In this document: piece by piece, positions 1-12,495 of the stretch
How positions within the stretch are numbered: the first letter of the stretch is position 1
Layout of the letters: each line of letters starts with the position of its first letter
NCBI GenBank assembly: GCA_022432975.1
Contig: CM039502.1
Span: forward strand, 78,015,181-78,079,180
Direction of reading: 5' to 3'
From: Begonia masoniana
Lineage: Eukaryota; Streptophyta; Magnoliopsida; Cucurbitales; Begoniaceae
DNA length: 64,000 bases
Notes under the pieces: model-generated
Told to the model about the DNA's origin: nothing
What the model saw: the letters and a program-made list of their open reading frames with translations, nothing else
The model's database searches: none
Position numbers and translations under genes: made by a program

Positions 1-936
1 TGTATGAACTTTCGGTGAAAACGTGTATGCATGAACATTTTCTGTGCCTGTACTTACAATAGCAGACGACAGAAATAACAGAACATACAGTGAATCAGAA
101 CACAGACAACTCAGAACATAAACTATAACTTTTCTACCCAAAACAACCCGACAGAACTGAAACACCTAGTACCTCCGTGATGTAGGGCCTTAAGGGCCAA
201 CCTACGGTTATGAACTTACCTGTTTGCTGCGGAGTTGATGTTCTTGATTGTCTCGGTAATGTACAAACCTGAAAATGCACGTTCGGAAAATAAACAAGCT
301 ACAAATGCTAACTAATAACTTGTAGGATAGGCTCCTAACTCCATTCAGACTTTTAGAAAACAAACCAAAGTGTTTTCACGTAATGACAGTGAGTTTTCTC
401 CAAAACACCTTAACCCTAAACTCCAACAAAACTCACTTTTAACATGTCCATACTTGTCAACTAGGTTAGATGATCACCTTTTGCTGAAGAAAACAGAGGT
501 AAGTAGGAGAAACAAGGTTTTGGAGACTTGGCACCGTCGCTTGGAAGAGAGAAAACAGAGAAGGCAGAAAGATGTTTCAAGATGGAGTGAAAAGAAGGAA
601 GGAAGGGGGGGGGGGGGGGGGGAAGAGAAAAGACATGACTTTTGCAACAAGTCAGCCATGTGTCAATCATCCATTGGCTTTCTCCCACCAACCCTAATCT
701 TTACCTAAACAGCCCCTCCATTGATTTCTAACCAAATAGTTTTGTTTTGGTTGAACATAATTTGGTTTTCCAATTAAGTTGTGACTTAAATTCTTCGATC
801 CGTTTTCTCCAAAAATCCCCCCTCTTCTGTAAGGTATTATAAAACTTCAAATAAAATACGCATTTTATTAATGGCCAATAAATTCCATTTCAATAGTTTA
901 AGGAATAATTACATGGTAAAAATGCCGGGTGTTACA
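1..936. mobile_element. Right-hand part of a gypsy-type LTR cut by the window edge
   Basis: The stretch ends in CCGGGTGTTACA, the same kind of right terminus as the long solo LTRs at 19583-22158 and 50511-53033. Its left part shares short pieces with them: the gtgta/tgcatgaaca stretch near 25-35, and a short acttacct block followed by a switch to unique sequence. No protein domain is visible. At 937 the sequence changes abruptly to NPF transporter coding sequence. A run of 18 G lies at 605-622. The left terminus and the first target-site copy are outside the window, so solo LTR versus full element cannot be decided. Confidence 0.6.
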
Positions 937-1480
937 ATGACAATGCCAGTTCCCATTCTTTGGAGCTCCGTTAGACCTTTCGGGTTTTGGCTCAATCGTC
1001 CGGCTAACGGGACTATGATTTTTCGGTAGATTCCGGTGAAGGTTAGGACGGTCAAAATGTTAAAGACTGACATGCTGGCCGCTGGAACGTGGAAATTTCC
1101 TACCTTTGATTTCATTATAGCTCCTTGTTCTACAAATAGGGAAGCCATTTGAGTGAAGATGATGGAGTAGATTATGGTGCAAAGCCAAATGAGTAACATT
1201 CTAAGAATGCATTTGACTTCTTCTACTTGAGTTACAGTGCATAACCTCCATGGATCCTTCTCACCTTTCTTCTCATTTTTCGCCATTGTTGCAGCTTTGT
1301 CCAGAAACCTACCAAAACAGATCAAAGATGAGAAAATAGCTTCTTTTTGCTGAGATTGAAGACAATATTGTCTGCTTACTTAAAATCATTGCTATGGAGA
1401 ATCTTCCTACATCCTTTAATGGAATATCCTGACCCTTCAACCTCATACAAATCATCAGAATCAGCTGGAACAAACCTTTG
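937..1480 (-). pseudogene. NPF7-type nitrate/peptide transporter fragment, interrupted by an LTR
   Basis: Two exons of a plasma-membrane NRT1/PTR family transporter read on the minus strand. The upstream exon (about 1480 to 1380) encodes ADSDDLYEVEG and RKILHSNDF. The downstream exon (1308 to 937) encodes FLDKAAT, CTVTQVEEVKCILRMLLIWL, TQMASLFVEQGA and KGLTELQRMGTGIVIV. All are hallmarks of the second half of NPF proteins, and NPF7 (NRT1.5-like) is the closest group I recognise. The splice pair GT at 1379-1378 and AG at 1310-1309 keeps the frame. The reading frame stops being NPF at 936, where an LTR begins, so the last helices are missing. I see no other NPF exon on the right side: sequence past about 1481 is unrelated, so the copy seems broken at both ends. 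A remnant is more likely than a working gene. Confidence 0.75.
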
Positions 1481-2825
1481 CAACTTCGGTCGACACTTCA
1501 ATTGACTGGTCGACACTTCTCAAGCTTAATGCCCTTAGGGTCGACACCTGTACACTTCGGTCGACCCCTCTGCAAAACACCAGTTCGACAATTTACAACA
1601 GAGAGTCGAAAGTGAAGAGGGATAGAAATCCTTCCTCTTATCCATCGCTTTCTTCTCAGTTTTTCCCCTTTATTTTGCTGCAAAATGGTCTTTTTCTTTT
1701 GCTGCAAATTGGTCTTCGAGAAAATGGAGGATTAAACGAGCTTCTATTTGTTTGCTATTATGTAAATCTCCATTTTCTTAGCCTCAAATAGACGCCATTT
1801 TAGATGAGTTTTCTTTTACTTCTAAGATAAAATTTTCTTAGATATATCAGTATGTTTCGAAATGCCGGTTTTCGTTTCTGGATAATTTTTTTTTGTTTGT
1901 TTACTGCTGTAATGTCAGGAATCATGTTTCAAGACATAACTACTATACTACTTGAATCGAAAGCATCCAAAGACACGATCGAAATGTTTGTTGAGCGATA
2001 CGAAGACAAAGACAAAGACATTTCAGTCGTTGCAAATAAATGAAGAAAAGAAAAAATAGAAGTTCTCTTCAGAAAAATGAAGCTTTTCTCTGTAAAACAA
2101 TGGAGGAAATGGAAGAGAGCGAGGGAGAGAGAGAAAAAAAGAGAAGGGTATTTTTGGAAGTAAAATAAGACACGTGATGAAAACGTGCTATTTTAACGGA
2201 AAATATGACGGTATGGGTCATATTGCCCATTATCAATACATTAAGGTTGTTTTTGCCTATTATCCGAGTTTACGGTGTAAATTTTCCATTTCACCTAGTT
2301 GTAGGGGCCAAATTGCACTTTACTCTATTATTAACTTATAATTAGTATTTCATTAATTATATCAGTCATTAAAATGATTAAGCTTAATGCATATTGAACT
2401 AACAAAAATAAATTCAATCATGGATCTTAGCATACCGAATGCCCATAAGTGAGTATGTGGAAAAAACGATACTTCTAAATCCAGTCAATCACATATTGAA
2501 TTGAACAATAAAAAAAAAAAACTCTATCAAGATTTAAAGATTCGAACCCAATGACACAACATCAACGTGGTCTCAATGTTACGTTGTGAGTAAAACTAAA
2601 ACATCTTCACGCAAAAAATGTGGATAGCAAATAAAAGCCCAAGCATGACTTAAAACATATATATGAAATATCATGCATGCGTAAAATGAATATGTAAAAC
2701 TGACGTACAACATATTGTTAGACAAAACATTTTGAGTTCTATATATAATTGTCTATAAAATAAAAATTTTGAAAACTATAATGGATATGTAGTACAATAA
2801 AGAAACTTCTATGTTGACGAAAGTT
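1481..2825. other. Non-coding stretch with a cluster of GTCGAC motifs
   Basis: No gene is recognised. Between about 1485 and 1590 the hexamer GTCGAC occurs four times plus one near copy (tTCGAC), most in the context CTTCGGTCGAC or GGTCGACACTT. An open frame of 63 codons at 1852-2043 (plus) has a hydrophobic start but no family I recognise, so I do not call it a gene. The rest is AT-rich. Confidence 0.5.
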
Positions 2826-3569
2826 AGGGGTGAGCATGGTCCGGTCCGGTCCGGTTTCGAGATTGTATCGGACCGGACCGTGGGATTTGGGATTTTTATC
2901 CCGAAGCCCAGAACCGGCCTGACAAGAGATCAGGACCAGACCAGACCAGACCGAAAGTTTCGGTCCGGTCCAGGTTTCTCCCATTATAATGCTGAATTTT
3001 GTTTTTTTATTTAAAAAATAAAAAATTTCAATATTGCATACAAATTTTTTTTCCAATAAAATCAACATAATAACTATCTATGTTTAAATATATTAAAAGT
3101 AACATATATTAAGTCAACTATCTATGTTTAAAATTAAATCTAAGAAATTCAATCAAACTAACTATGATTAAAATAAAATCTAATAAGATAAAATAAATTC
3201 AATATCCAAATGAAATTCAACTATTTAACATAAAAACTCAATTCAACTGTTCAAAATTATAAGGGTGTTCTTGTTAACAATGAACTTAACAGAAACTAGT
3301 TTTAATGTTTGACAATTTGGTTCTTTAACCGACAATTAAATTAAAAACGTAAAAATGTAAAAAGAACTAGGAAGGGTTCGGTTCCACGGTCCAGGTTCGG
3401 GATTTTAGTACCCGGACCAAAGACCGGTCCAAACCAGATGGGAATTCATCTGGGAGGACCGGTCCCGGACCAAGAAACCGAGAGGACAGACCGAAATCGG
3501 ACCGAGTCCGGTTCTTGGGAGGCGGTCCGGTCCGGTTCTTGGGAGGCGGTCCGGTCCTGCTCACCCCTA
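2826..3569. mobile_element. hAT-type non-autonomous element (MITE) with GGTCCGGTCC subrepeats
   Basis: The ends are inverted: TAGGGGTGAGCA at the left and TGCTCACCCCTA at the right. The flanks are cgaaaagt on the left and acgaaagt on the right, the same 8-bp site with a one-base slip in an A run. Both termini continue into GGTCCGGTCCGG-type repeats, so the inverted homology extends inwards. TAGGGGTG-type termini with an 8-bp duplication are what hAT elements show. No transposase coding is visible in 744 bp, and the interior is AT-rich. Confidence 0.75.
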
Positions 3570-4776
3570 ACGAAAGTTGTCTTTCCTACTAGCCAGAGCG
3601 ACACTCTCAAAAATAAACTCAAAATCTTTAAAATAATCGGAACCTAAAACAAAACTAACATCATCAACATCTCATCTAAAATTCAAGGAATAATGAATGA
3701 GTCTTATACTGAGATTAAAAACTCAAATTGAAAAAAATGATAATCGGGCACGAAGTTCTTAAGTCGCATCTTAGTGTGTGCTAATTCGGGCCTACAAACT
3801 TCTAATAAAAAGGGCATGCATGAGACCCAATACGGCCCCAAGTGATAACTTTACTTTATAGAGTTGTTTTGATATGATTTTATATGAATTTTAGTTGTTT
3901 TTTTATAGAAAATATCATTTTACTACATCATCATGAGAGTCCAAGTTTAAAGAGATATGTTGTGAATCTAGATGATTTTATGTATATTTCTAAATGCTTT
4001 GGATAGATTTTTAAATGTTTGATTTATTTTGCAGAAAAGGAAAGACCCAAAGCGAGTAGAAGATACAAGGAAGAAAAATTTAAGAAAACTTCTAAAAAGA
4101 TTCAAAGAAGATTCATTGTTGTGGCTTAAATCGCAAGTAATTTCAAATTAGGAAATCTTCCTAATATTTCAAAAAGATTCTCATGTTAGAGTGGTATGGT
4201 TTTTCACATATTTGGTTCGGTTTTTTGACAGTTTCTATCAAAGAAATTGTCCACTCACGTCTCTTCCGCTCACGCTCTTTTCTTCTATAAAACTTCATGA
4301 TGGAATAAGTTTTTGAAAGTGAAGAATTCATACGCTAATGGTCCCCTAGGCCAAAAATCTCATTCATAAGAAATACACCATCGTTAAGAGATTGTTGAGG
4401 ATTTACAAAAGAATTAACCAAAGGAATATGTTTTCAAATATCAATGGTTAATCTAAACATTTTAATTTCAGTCGCTAAAGCATGATTAGACCATTTAAGA
4501 ATTTCTAACATATCAAGTTCAAATATTTGACGACACCTAGAAGGAAGTCGATACTTGTGGATCCAGTTTCTGTGTCTGAGTCATAGAGTCAAGTAGTCTA
4601 AGAGTGTTTTTCATGGTTGAAGAAGAGAGAAGCAGTGCTACAACAAAGAATTCTCAGGACCCAAGTGTTTTTTTTTTTTTTGTTTTATTTCTTCTACTTT
4701 GAGCCAAATTTTTTATTGTAATTTGTGTTTTATTTTCTTTCCAGCATGAACTAATTTTTTTGTTGAAAAAATACAG
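3570..4776. other. AT-rich intergenic DNA, nothing recognised
   Basis: No coding frame of note, no tRNA and no terminal repeats that I can pair. It separates the hAT element from the left LTR of the copia nest. Confidence 0.5.
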
Positions 4777-5582
4777 TGTTGCACTTAATTTTTATTATAC
4801 TAAAAAAGTGATTGTCAGAATCATAAATTATTTTTCATACGTACCGAATGCTGTAATACGTGAAGAGTACTGATCAACATAATTCACAAGAAATATTGTA
4901 TTGGACAATCTCTTAGACAAAATTATCTTTTCAAATAAGTTATCAGAAAAGACTGGAAGGGTCACAAACGGTCTCATTTAAAATCTAGTCTCCTAGACAT
5001 AACTTACTTACATAGTACAATTACACCACTAAATAAATGGTACGAGAAACAATAGCAGATGCAATCTGAAAAATACCAGGAATATTTTCTCACGCCGTAA
5101 AATTATAACGGCAAGAAGTAAGAGAAATAATTACTAAAATAAACATCGAGAATTTTTACGTGGAAACCCAAATCAGGAAAAAACCACGAGGACCAAGTCC
5201 AGAAAGATCTCACTATAAAAAATAGGATTTACAATATTTTTCTAGATATCGAATATTCTAAAAAATATTCACTAAGAGAAATCACCTCTCTTAGAATTCT
5301 TACTGTACTCAAAAGTATCTCACTTATTTTTCCTCATCATTTTTCTTCTCTCCCACAAATTCTCTTTATTTTCTCTTCCTCATTTCATAAAAAAAAACTC
5401 TCTTCAGCTAGATCATTTTTCTTTATCAGGAACTCTCTATTTATAGAGAAAATTCCTCACAAGAGGACAATCACCAGCAAGATATTTGGATCTTATTGAA
5501 GAGTGAGGTGCAGAAGGAAAAAAATTTCCTTATGCACTTCATTGATGAAATGAGTCCCTCATCATAATGGAGGGACCCCACA
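4777..5582 (-). repeat. 3' LTR of the Tnt1-like copia element (left copy)
   Basis: Starts TGTTGCACTT and ends GGACCCCACA. It pairs with 26238-27012. The following polypurine tract (on the minus strand) marks it as the 3' LTR. It is about 30 bp longer than its partner and clearly diverged, so the insertion is old. Confidence 0.85.
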
Positions 5583-5594
5583 AATCTCCCCCTC

Positions 5595-8119
5595 CCGACT
5601 TATGATGAGGTATCTCCAATCCTGATAAGCTTTTACAGAATTCATGTTTATTCTTTTGCAAGATATTTGTCATCATGTCTAAGCTATTATCATCCGTGTG
5701 AATTTTCTCAAGATATACTTGTTTAGTGTCCAACACATCTCGTATCCAATGATACCTGATATCTTTGTGTTTCGACTTCTAACGAAAGCTCGAGTTCTTG
5801 CTCAAATGAATAACACTTTGAATATCGCAATACAATATATATTTATTTTGTTTATGACCCAATTCTGTTAGATATTTTTGCATCCACAATATTTCTTTGC
5901 ATGCTTCTGTAGCCGCAATAAATTCAGCTTCTGTTGTAGATAGTGCAACTGACTTTTGTCGTTTAGATTGCCAAGATGCAGCTCATCCTCTAAATGTAAC
6001 CATATACTCTGATATTGATTTTCTGGAGTCAATATCTTTAGCCATGTCTGCATCAATATAGCATACTAACGAATACTTTTTACTTCCAAGACACAAACTG
6101 AATTAAGAATTACCTTTAAGATACCTAAGAATCTATTTCACTGCATTTTAATTCTCTTTGCCTGGATTTGTTAGAAATTGGTTGACTACTCCAACAGAAT
6201 GTGAAATATCAGGTCTCGTACAAACCACGACATACATCAAGCTGCCAACTGTTGAGGCATACAGAATTCTTTGCATTTATGCTTTTCTTTTTTCGGTGGA
6301 AAGACTTTGTTTTGAAGTAAGTTTGAAATGTTTAGCAAAAGGAGTACTGACCGGCTTTGTTTTATCCATAAAGAATCGGCTGAGAACTTTCTTGAAATAT
6401 TTTTCTGTGATAGCCATAATTTTCCATTCTTCCTATCATGAGTGATTCTCATCCTAAGTATCTGTTTCGCCGGTCCTAAGTCTTTAATGACAAAAGACTT
6501 GTTAAGTTAAAGAATAACTTAACAATATTTTCTGTCTGAGCCCACAATCAACATGTTGTCGACATAAAGTAGGAAGATTATAAATGTACCATCCGTGAAC
6601 TTTTTCACGAACATAAAATGGTATGAGGAAGTTTTCATATATCATTGATTTCCCATAAAAAATTCAAACTTCTTGTACTATTATCTTGGGGCTTGCTTTA
6701 ATCCATAAGACTCTTCTTCAATCTACATACCATATGTTATTTTTCCTTGATAACGAATCCTTCTGGTTGTTTCATGTAAATCTCTTCTTCTAATTCACCA
6801 TGCAAAAAGGTTGTCTTCACATCGAGTTGCTCGATCTCTAAATTGAGACTTGAAGTTAATCCAAGTACCACTCATATGGATGACATTTTCACGACAGGTG
6901 AAATTTTTTTCTCAAAGTCAACCGTCTTCTTCTGACCAAAATCTTTCACGACCAGTTGTGCCTTATACTTTGATTGCGAATTTTGATTTTTGAGTCTGTA
7001 TACCCATTTGTTCTTCAGTGTTTTTATCCCCCTTGGAAGCTGAACCAATTCATTAGTATGGTTCTCATGCAATGATCTTATCTCATCTTGCATTCAACTA
7101 GTTCTTCTTTTGCTGATACTCCATAGCTTCCTTATAGCGCACTCAGGTTCATCGCTATTAGTGATCATCACATACTCGTTTACAGAGTACTATCTCGATG
7201 GTCGACAATCTCTTGTTGACCTTCTTAACTCTTGTTCCGCAACTGGTTCAGGAGAAGTCTCTATTTCTCCACGGTCAACATCAACAGTTGCTTGATCATT
7301 GGTTTTGCTAGAATCTCTCCCATCAAGAGTTGATTTCACTTGATCAACTTTTATTAGATGCTCATGAGTGATATCCATATCTTTATTCTTGTCTTCAATG
7401 GTTTGATATTCAAAGAAGACAAAATCTCGACTTCTGACAATCTTCTGGTTAATCGGATCCCAAACTCTATATCCAAATGCATCTCTTCCATATCAGAGAA
7501 ATATGCATTCCTTAGCTTGTTGTCTAGCTTCGACCTCTCATCTTTAGGAATATGTACGAATGTTCTGCATCTAAACACCTTTACATGTTATAAGCGACGT
7601 CTTTTTCTGTCCATAGTCTGCTTGGCATTTCTCCACTTAGAGGTGCTGATGGAGACAAGTTGATGACATTTACTGTAGTATTCATTGCTTCTCCCGATAA
7701 TGTTTTGGGAAGTTTTGAATGTGATAACATGCATCTTATTTTCTTCACGATAGTTCTGTTCATTCTTTCTGCAACGCCATTTTGTTGATAAGTCTTTGGA
7801 ACAGATATTTCGTGTCTGATCTCGTGCACTTTGCAGTATTCGTCAAATGATTCCATATATTCACCACCATTGTATGTGTGAATGCATTTTAACTTCTTTC
7901 CAGTTTCTCGCTCTGTGAAAATATGAAACTGTTTAAAAACGTTAAACACTTCATCTTTGGTCTTGAGTGCATAAGCCCAAACTTTCCTTGAGTGATCATC
8001 AATAAATATGAGCATGTATTGGGCACCTCCTAACGTTTTCGTTGACAGGAAATCGTAGACATCTAAATAAATAACTTCTAACATGTCTGGTTTTCTTGAT
8101 GCAGAATTCTTTTGAAAGG
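5595..8119 (-). pseudogene. copia pol, 3' part: integrase core, RT and RNase H (broken)
   Basis: Reading right to left: integrase core (8119 to about 7600) with YLDVYDF, FIDDHSRKVW and PKTYQQNGVAERMNRT; an integrase tail with CRTFVHIPKDERSKLD near 7550; a spacer with ELRRSTRDCRPSR near 7200; RT start with LPRGIKTLKNKWVYRLK near 7030; then RT and RNase H remnants (ALSTTEAEF, ATEACKEILWMQKY, KVHTDDN-like) down to 5595. Many stops and frameshifts interrupt it, and the RT core is poorly kept. The integrase is cut at its start by the solo LTR at 8120. The strongest resemblance is to Tnt1-type copia polyproteins. Non-functional. Confidence 0.85.
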
Positions 8120-9870
8120 TGTAGCACCCGACTTTATTTAAATCAAATGACTGATCAATCAATTAAGTGCATTTCGTGGTTGAGTTTGAGTGAAAGATTA
8201 TTAGGTTAATGAGTGAGTAAGTAAGGGTAATATGGTAATTAGAATTTATTAGTGGATAACCTATTTAATGAAGAATTTATGGAAGTAGCCGCCACTATTC
8301 ACTCTCACTCTCACTCTCGGATTTTAGCTCAAGTCACCAGAGCTCTCCCAGCGATTTCTCTCCGATCCCATTCGCGGATCTAGGTGAGTTTCTACCTCGA
8401 TTTCTACTGATTTAGTATCTGAAGACAATAGCGTGGAGGATTGTAGTTGTGTATTTCGTATTTTATTCTGAATGTGAGTGGTTTCGAGTTTAGCATAGAA
8501 CCATGAATGCCGAGCGATTAGAACTCCCAACTATCCCTTAGGTTTCTTTGAATGCTGTAGAATGAGGTGTGGAAAGGACTGGCTTAATGTTCTGTTTATG
8601 TTCTAGGTGAGAAAGGTCCCGAAGAAGCTCCTAGCCGAGCACCCGCCAAGAATCCAGGTAAGTAAAGTTTGTTTGTGCCTTCGGGCCTACATCACAAAAC
8701 AATAGGTGTTATGCATGTTTGTATGCTTATTTTCAGTTGTCATGCATCATGTTTTTGAAAGACTACGAAAATGTATTTTCATGAAACGGTATGGCATGTG
8801 TGAGCAGGATGAACAGAACAACTGTTAAGGGGGATTAATCCGCCCCTTAACTGAGAACAGAGGATTGAGGTTTTGGGAAAAATGATCCACTTCCCAATCC
8901 TACAGGGGGATCAGATCAGTTAACTGTTAAGGGAATTAATCCGCCCCTTAATTGAGATCAGAGGATGTATGCTTTGGGGGATGACCGATCCACTTTCCCA
9001 TCGTACAGAGGGATCAACAGAGAACAAATTTGAATGCAACTGAGATGAGAAAGTAGAAATTGCATGTTTAGGGAAAATTATTGTGTCATCGATTTATTTC
9101 ATCCATTGCTTTACTTGCTTAGCATTAGGCTAATAGATGAGTTTTGTGATGTAGGTGAAGAAGTTACCGAAGGTGTGTTTACAGAACAGTTTGAAGACTA
9201 GGCTGGTTGGGGGAGCACGTCCATGCATTGGTTGGGCAATCTGTTGAGGCGGTTTAATCAATGGTTGTATGTGTTAGGTTGAGAATACTGGTTTCAGATT
9301 AGCAATTTCTGAGTATTTTAGTGACTATGGTTTGAGTTTGGTTAAAAATGATTTTCTTAAGATTTTACTGGAAATGACGAATTGATGGTTTAACTGTGTT
9401 TTGCTGAATTGATTAGTGTTTTCATGAAAATTTGGTTGTCTGAAGGTTTTCAGCCGATTTTACGAGTCCTTCCGGTAAGCAGTGATGTTCCTTGTTTAGG
9501 GTGATTACTTTGAATCTACCGGTAGATGCTGCCTATCGGCAGATGTAGCGTGTTTTGTCATTCTGTTGGCAGATATAATCCATCGGCAGAAGCGTTTGAC
9601 TTCGGCGACTGGCAGAAGCGTTTGACTTCAGCGACTTCTCCAGTATCCCATAGTTTGAAACTTTATTCCCTATTTGTCGATTGCCTTTTTACCCTCCAAA
9701 CGATGATTTATAGTTTTGTTTTAACTCCATTGTTAATAAAATGATTTCCGCTGTAAGATTTAATTATTTTGAGATTTTAGTTTATGTCAAAAGTGAAGTT
9801 TTAAAATATACGAATGAGACTTTTTTAGTCTTGAGTAACGGACCGGGTTCAGATAACCTGGGGCGTTACA
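8120..9870. mobile_element. Solo LTR (gypsy-type) inside the copia integrase
   Basis: The element runs from TGTAGCACCCG to GGGGCGTTACA. The 5-bp duplication AAAGG flanks it exactly (8115-8119 and 9871-9875). The copia pre-integrase and integrase reading resumes across it, so this is a clean insertion. No coding domains are inside 1751 bp, hence a solo LTR. It contains AATCCAGGTAAGT followed by CCTACATCACA (about 8650-8700), a block also found in the gypsy LTR near 37995-38050. A pair of similar blocks (GGGGATTAATCCGCCCCTTAA) lies at about 8829 and 8930. Confidence 0.92.
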
Positions 9871-9875
9871 AAAGG

Positions 9876-10748
9876 AAACTCTGTGTTGTTTTCCCGTCAA
9901 ACAATGAACACAACTTGACAGAGATTCATTTATGAGATGTGGCAAACAATCTCTTTTGCCAAGCAATTGAAATCTTTTTTCGCCCATGTGACCAAGTCGT
10001 TTGTACCATAACTCAATGGACGAGTCATCTCGTGCAGCATTTACTGATTTTTCCTTCACAGTCACTTGAGTCACATAAAACTAGATTCTTTTATTCATTT
10101 TGCCATGATTAGCGAGCATTTGTTGAGCTCACATTTTCCGCTAACAAATTTGCTCTTGTAACCAACCTCATCAAGAGCACCGACTGATATTAGATTTAGT
10201 TCTAATATCTTTAAGCACCAATTCACATCCTGTGTTGGTCTGGATACAGATGTCCCATTTTCCAATTATTCTAGAAACGTGATTGTTCCCCATTTTAACA
10301 ATATCAAAATCACCACTGTTGTAAGATGAAAAATACTCTACTTTTGAAATAACATGATAAGATGTTTTAGAGTCACACACACAATGCGATTAATTCATCA
10401 TGAGGTTGACAACATCTTCGTATATAATGATATCTTCACCCTCGTAGGCAATTGTCTGATATCTTTAAGCACCAATTCACATCTTGTGTTGGTCTGGATA
10501 CAGATGTCCCATTTTCCAATTATTCTAGAAACGTGATTGTTCCCTATTTTAACAATGTCAAAATCACCGCTGTTGTAAAATGAAAAATACTCTACTTTTG
10601 AAGTAACATGATAAGATGTTTTAGAGTCACACACACAACGTGATTAATTCATCATGAGGTTGATAACTTCTTCGTATATAATGATATCTTCACCCTCATA
10701 GGTAATTGTAGTCGTACTCTTCGTTTCTCCTTTAGCACCTTCGGCCTT
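9876..10748 (-). pseudogene. copia protease and GAG-pre-integrase region
   Basis: The minus strand shows the pre-integrase zinc region near 9880-10030: ELWYKRLGHMGEKRFQLLGK, then CVHCLTGKQHRVSF. Upstream (rightwards) is the protease region with CDSKTSYHV, where the catalytic DSG/DTG has become DSK. The protease-coding stretch is present twice in tandem (see 10205-10712). Left of it the solo LTR interrupts; right of it the Sirevirus-like element interrupts at 10749. Confidence 0.8.
10205..10712. repeat. 254-bp tandem duplication in the copia protease region
   Basis: ATATCTTTAAGCACCAATTC begins at 10205 and, with a one-base change, again at 10459. The copies stay collinear for 254 bp with a handful of differences, such as CCTGTGTTGG versus CTTGTGTTGG. 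The duplication therefore predates some of the element's decay. Confidence 0.85.
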
Positions 10749-10753
10749 GTTAT

Positions 10754-11846
10754 TGTTGACTTAAATAGAGTTTAAGTTTAAATATGTTTTTGATGATGTA
10801 TTTGAATGATAAGTAAGTAATTTGATTATGTTTATAAAATGAGAATATTGAATTCTGCATTGATTTTAATTCTGTGGAAATACCTTGAAAAGGGTATTTT
10901 AGTTGTCTAATGAATCGGGTTAAGTGTACAAGGCTAAATAATTTATTCAAAGGTTACATCTGCCGATGAGTTTCAAAGTGCTTCTGCCGATGGGATTTGA
11001 AGCAACACATACCGATGGCATTTGAAGCTGTATCTGCCGATCGCGTTTTAAAGCTGCATCTGCCGATAACGTTTAGAGATGCATCTGTCGATGGCATTTG
11101 AAGCTGTATCTGCCGATCGCGTTTTAAAGCTGCATCTTGCCGTAAACGTTTTTTTAGAGATTGCATCTGTCCGATGGCATTTGAAGCTGTATCTGCGATC
11201 GCGTTTTTTAAAGAACTGCATCTGCTGATGGCGCTGTCAAGATTGCATCTCCGATGACTTTAAAGCTGCATCTGCGATGACTTATCGTGTTGCATCTACC
11301 GATGAGTTTTTGAAGATACTCACTTGCGATCAGCTTTTAAAAAGACAGAGTATTTAAGCCAAGGTTAGAGCACGAAGATCCACTTTTTGTGAATTTTATA
11401 TTGAGCCCTAACTTGCGAAAGTATCATACTCTGTATTTTCCTCTACACCTCTTGATATTAACTTGAGATTTAATCCTTGTGAGAGTGTAGTCTTGTGCTT
11501 GATGTTTACAAACTCAAAATCTGTAGAAGGCAGTGGATTGACGCCACGTCAAGTTCAATCCAGATCTGTAAAAGGCGTTGATCGGTAGCCTGAAATTTCG
11601 ATCTGTTTTATTATCGTGAGGAGAAGGTTAGAATCTTCAAGGGGGAGCCTTGGACGTGGGGCGTAGGCAAGCTTGGCCGAACCACGTTAAAAACTGTGTG
11701 TCAATTTTCTCCTCTCGCTCTCTCTCTCGCCTTATTTACTGTTTCCAGCTGTGTTCTAACCAGTTAGAACAAAGAGAAATTGAATAGTTTCATAAATTAA
11801 TTATAAGTCTAATGTCACCCCCCTCTTAGACAATCTCGATCTTACA
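10754..11846 (+). repeat. 5' LTR of the Sirevirus-like element
   Basis: Begins TGTTGACTTAAATAGAG and ends CTCGATCTTACA. It contains degenerate repeats built on CATCTGCCGAT (about 10950-11330). It is about 200 bp shorter than the 3' LTR because the block equivalent to roughly 24830-25030 is missing. It also has many single-base insertions and losses in the repeat zone that the 3' copy lacks, for example near 11140-11215. These could be decay or sequencing error. Confidence 0.9.
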
Positions 11847-11910
11847 TTCGTATCAGAGCAAGGTTGAATATTGTCTAAGTTGTTTATCTAGAAAATATTG
11901 TGATATTTGA

Positions 11911-12495
11911 AATGGCATTCAGCACACACTCTACCAAATGGAAGATCATCTACCACTAGACCTTCATTCTTCGATGGTAATGATTATGTTTACTGAAAAT
12001 CTAGGATAAAATCTATGTTCAGGCTATGGACTATGACATATGGAATAACATAGAAAATGGTCTATACATTGCTACTAAACAGAGAATGGGTTAGGATCCC
12101 CAAGCTTCACACAACTAAATGATACGAAAAAAGAACCTGAGCCTAAAATGCCAAGGCAATAAACACCTTGTACTGTGTTCTAAATAGAGACGAATTTAAT
12201 AGAGTATAAGGGTGTGAGAGTGCTCAAGAAATTTGGTACTTATTAGAGATCACACACGAAGGCACAAACCAGGTTAAAGAGAGTAAATTGAGCATGTTAG
12301 TTCATGAATACGAACTGTTTTCCATGGAAAAAGGAGAAACCATTAGTTCTATGTTTACTCGATTTACTAACATCACTAATGGTCTTAAAGCTCTTGGTAA
12401 GATTTACTCAGGTGAAGAACATGTAAGGAAACTTCTGAGATGCCTACCGAGAGCATGGCAACCAAAGGTGACTGCCATTCAGGAAGCAAAGGATT
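11911..12495 (+). pseudogene. First, truncated copy of Sirevirus leader and gag
   Basis: Starts with an ATG (11911) a little downstream of the primer site. The frame is damaged, but from 12288 a clean stretch encodes the gag N-terminal half (LVHEYELFSMEKGETISSMF, then LKALGKIYSGEEHVRKLLRC). It stops matching gag at 12495, where LTR-type repeats begin. The segment 12087-12495 is nearly identical to 13890-14297. Only the second copy goes on into the rest of gag. Confidence 0.8.

Noticed and set aside
1852..2043. Small membrane-like protein of 63 codons
   Set aside because: No homology that I recognise, no splice or codon support, AT-rich surroundings.
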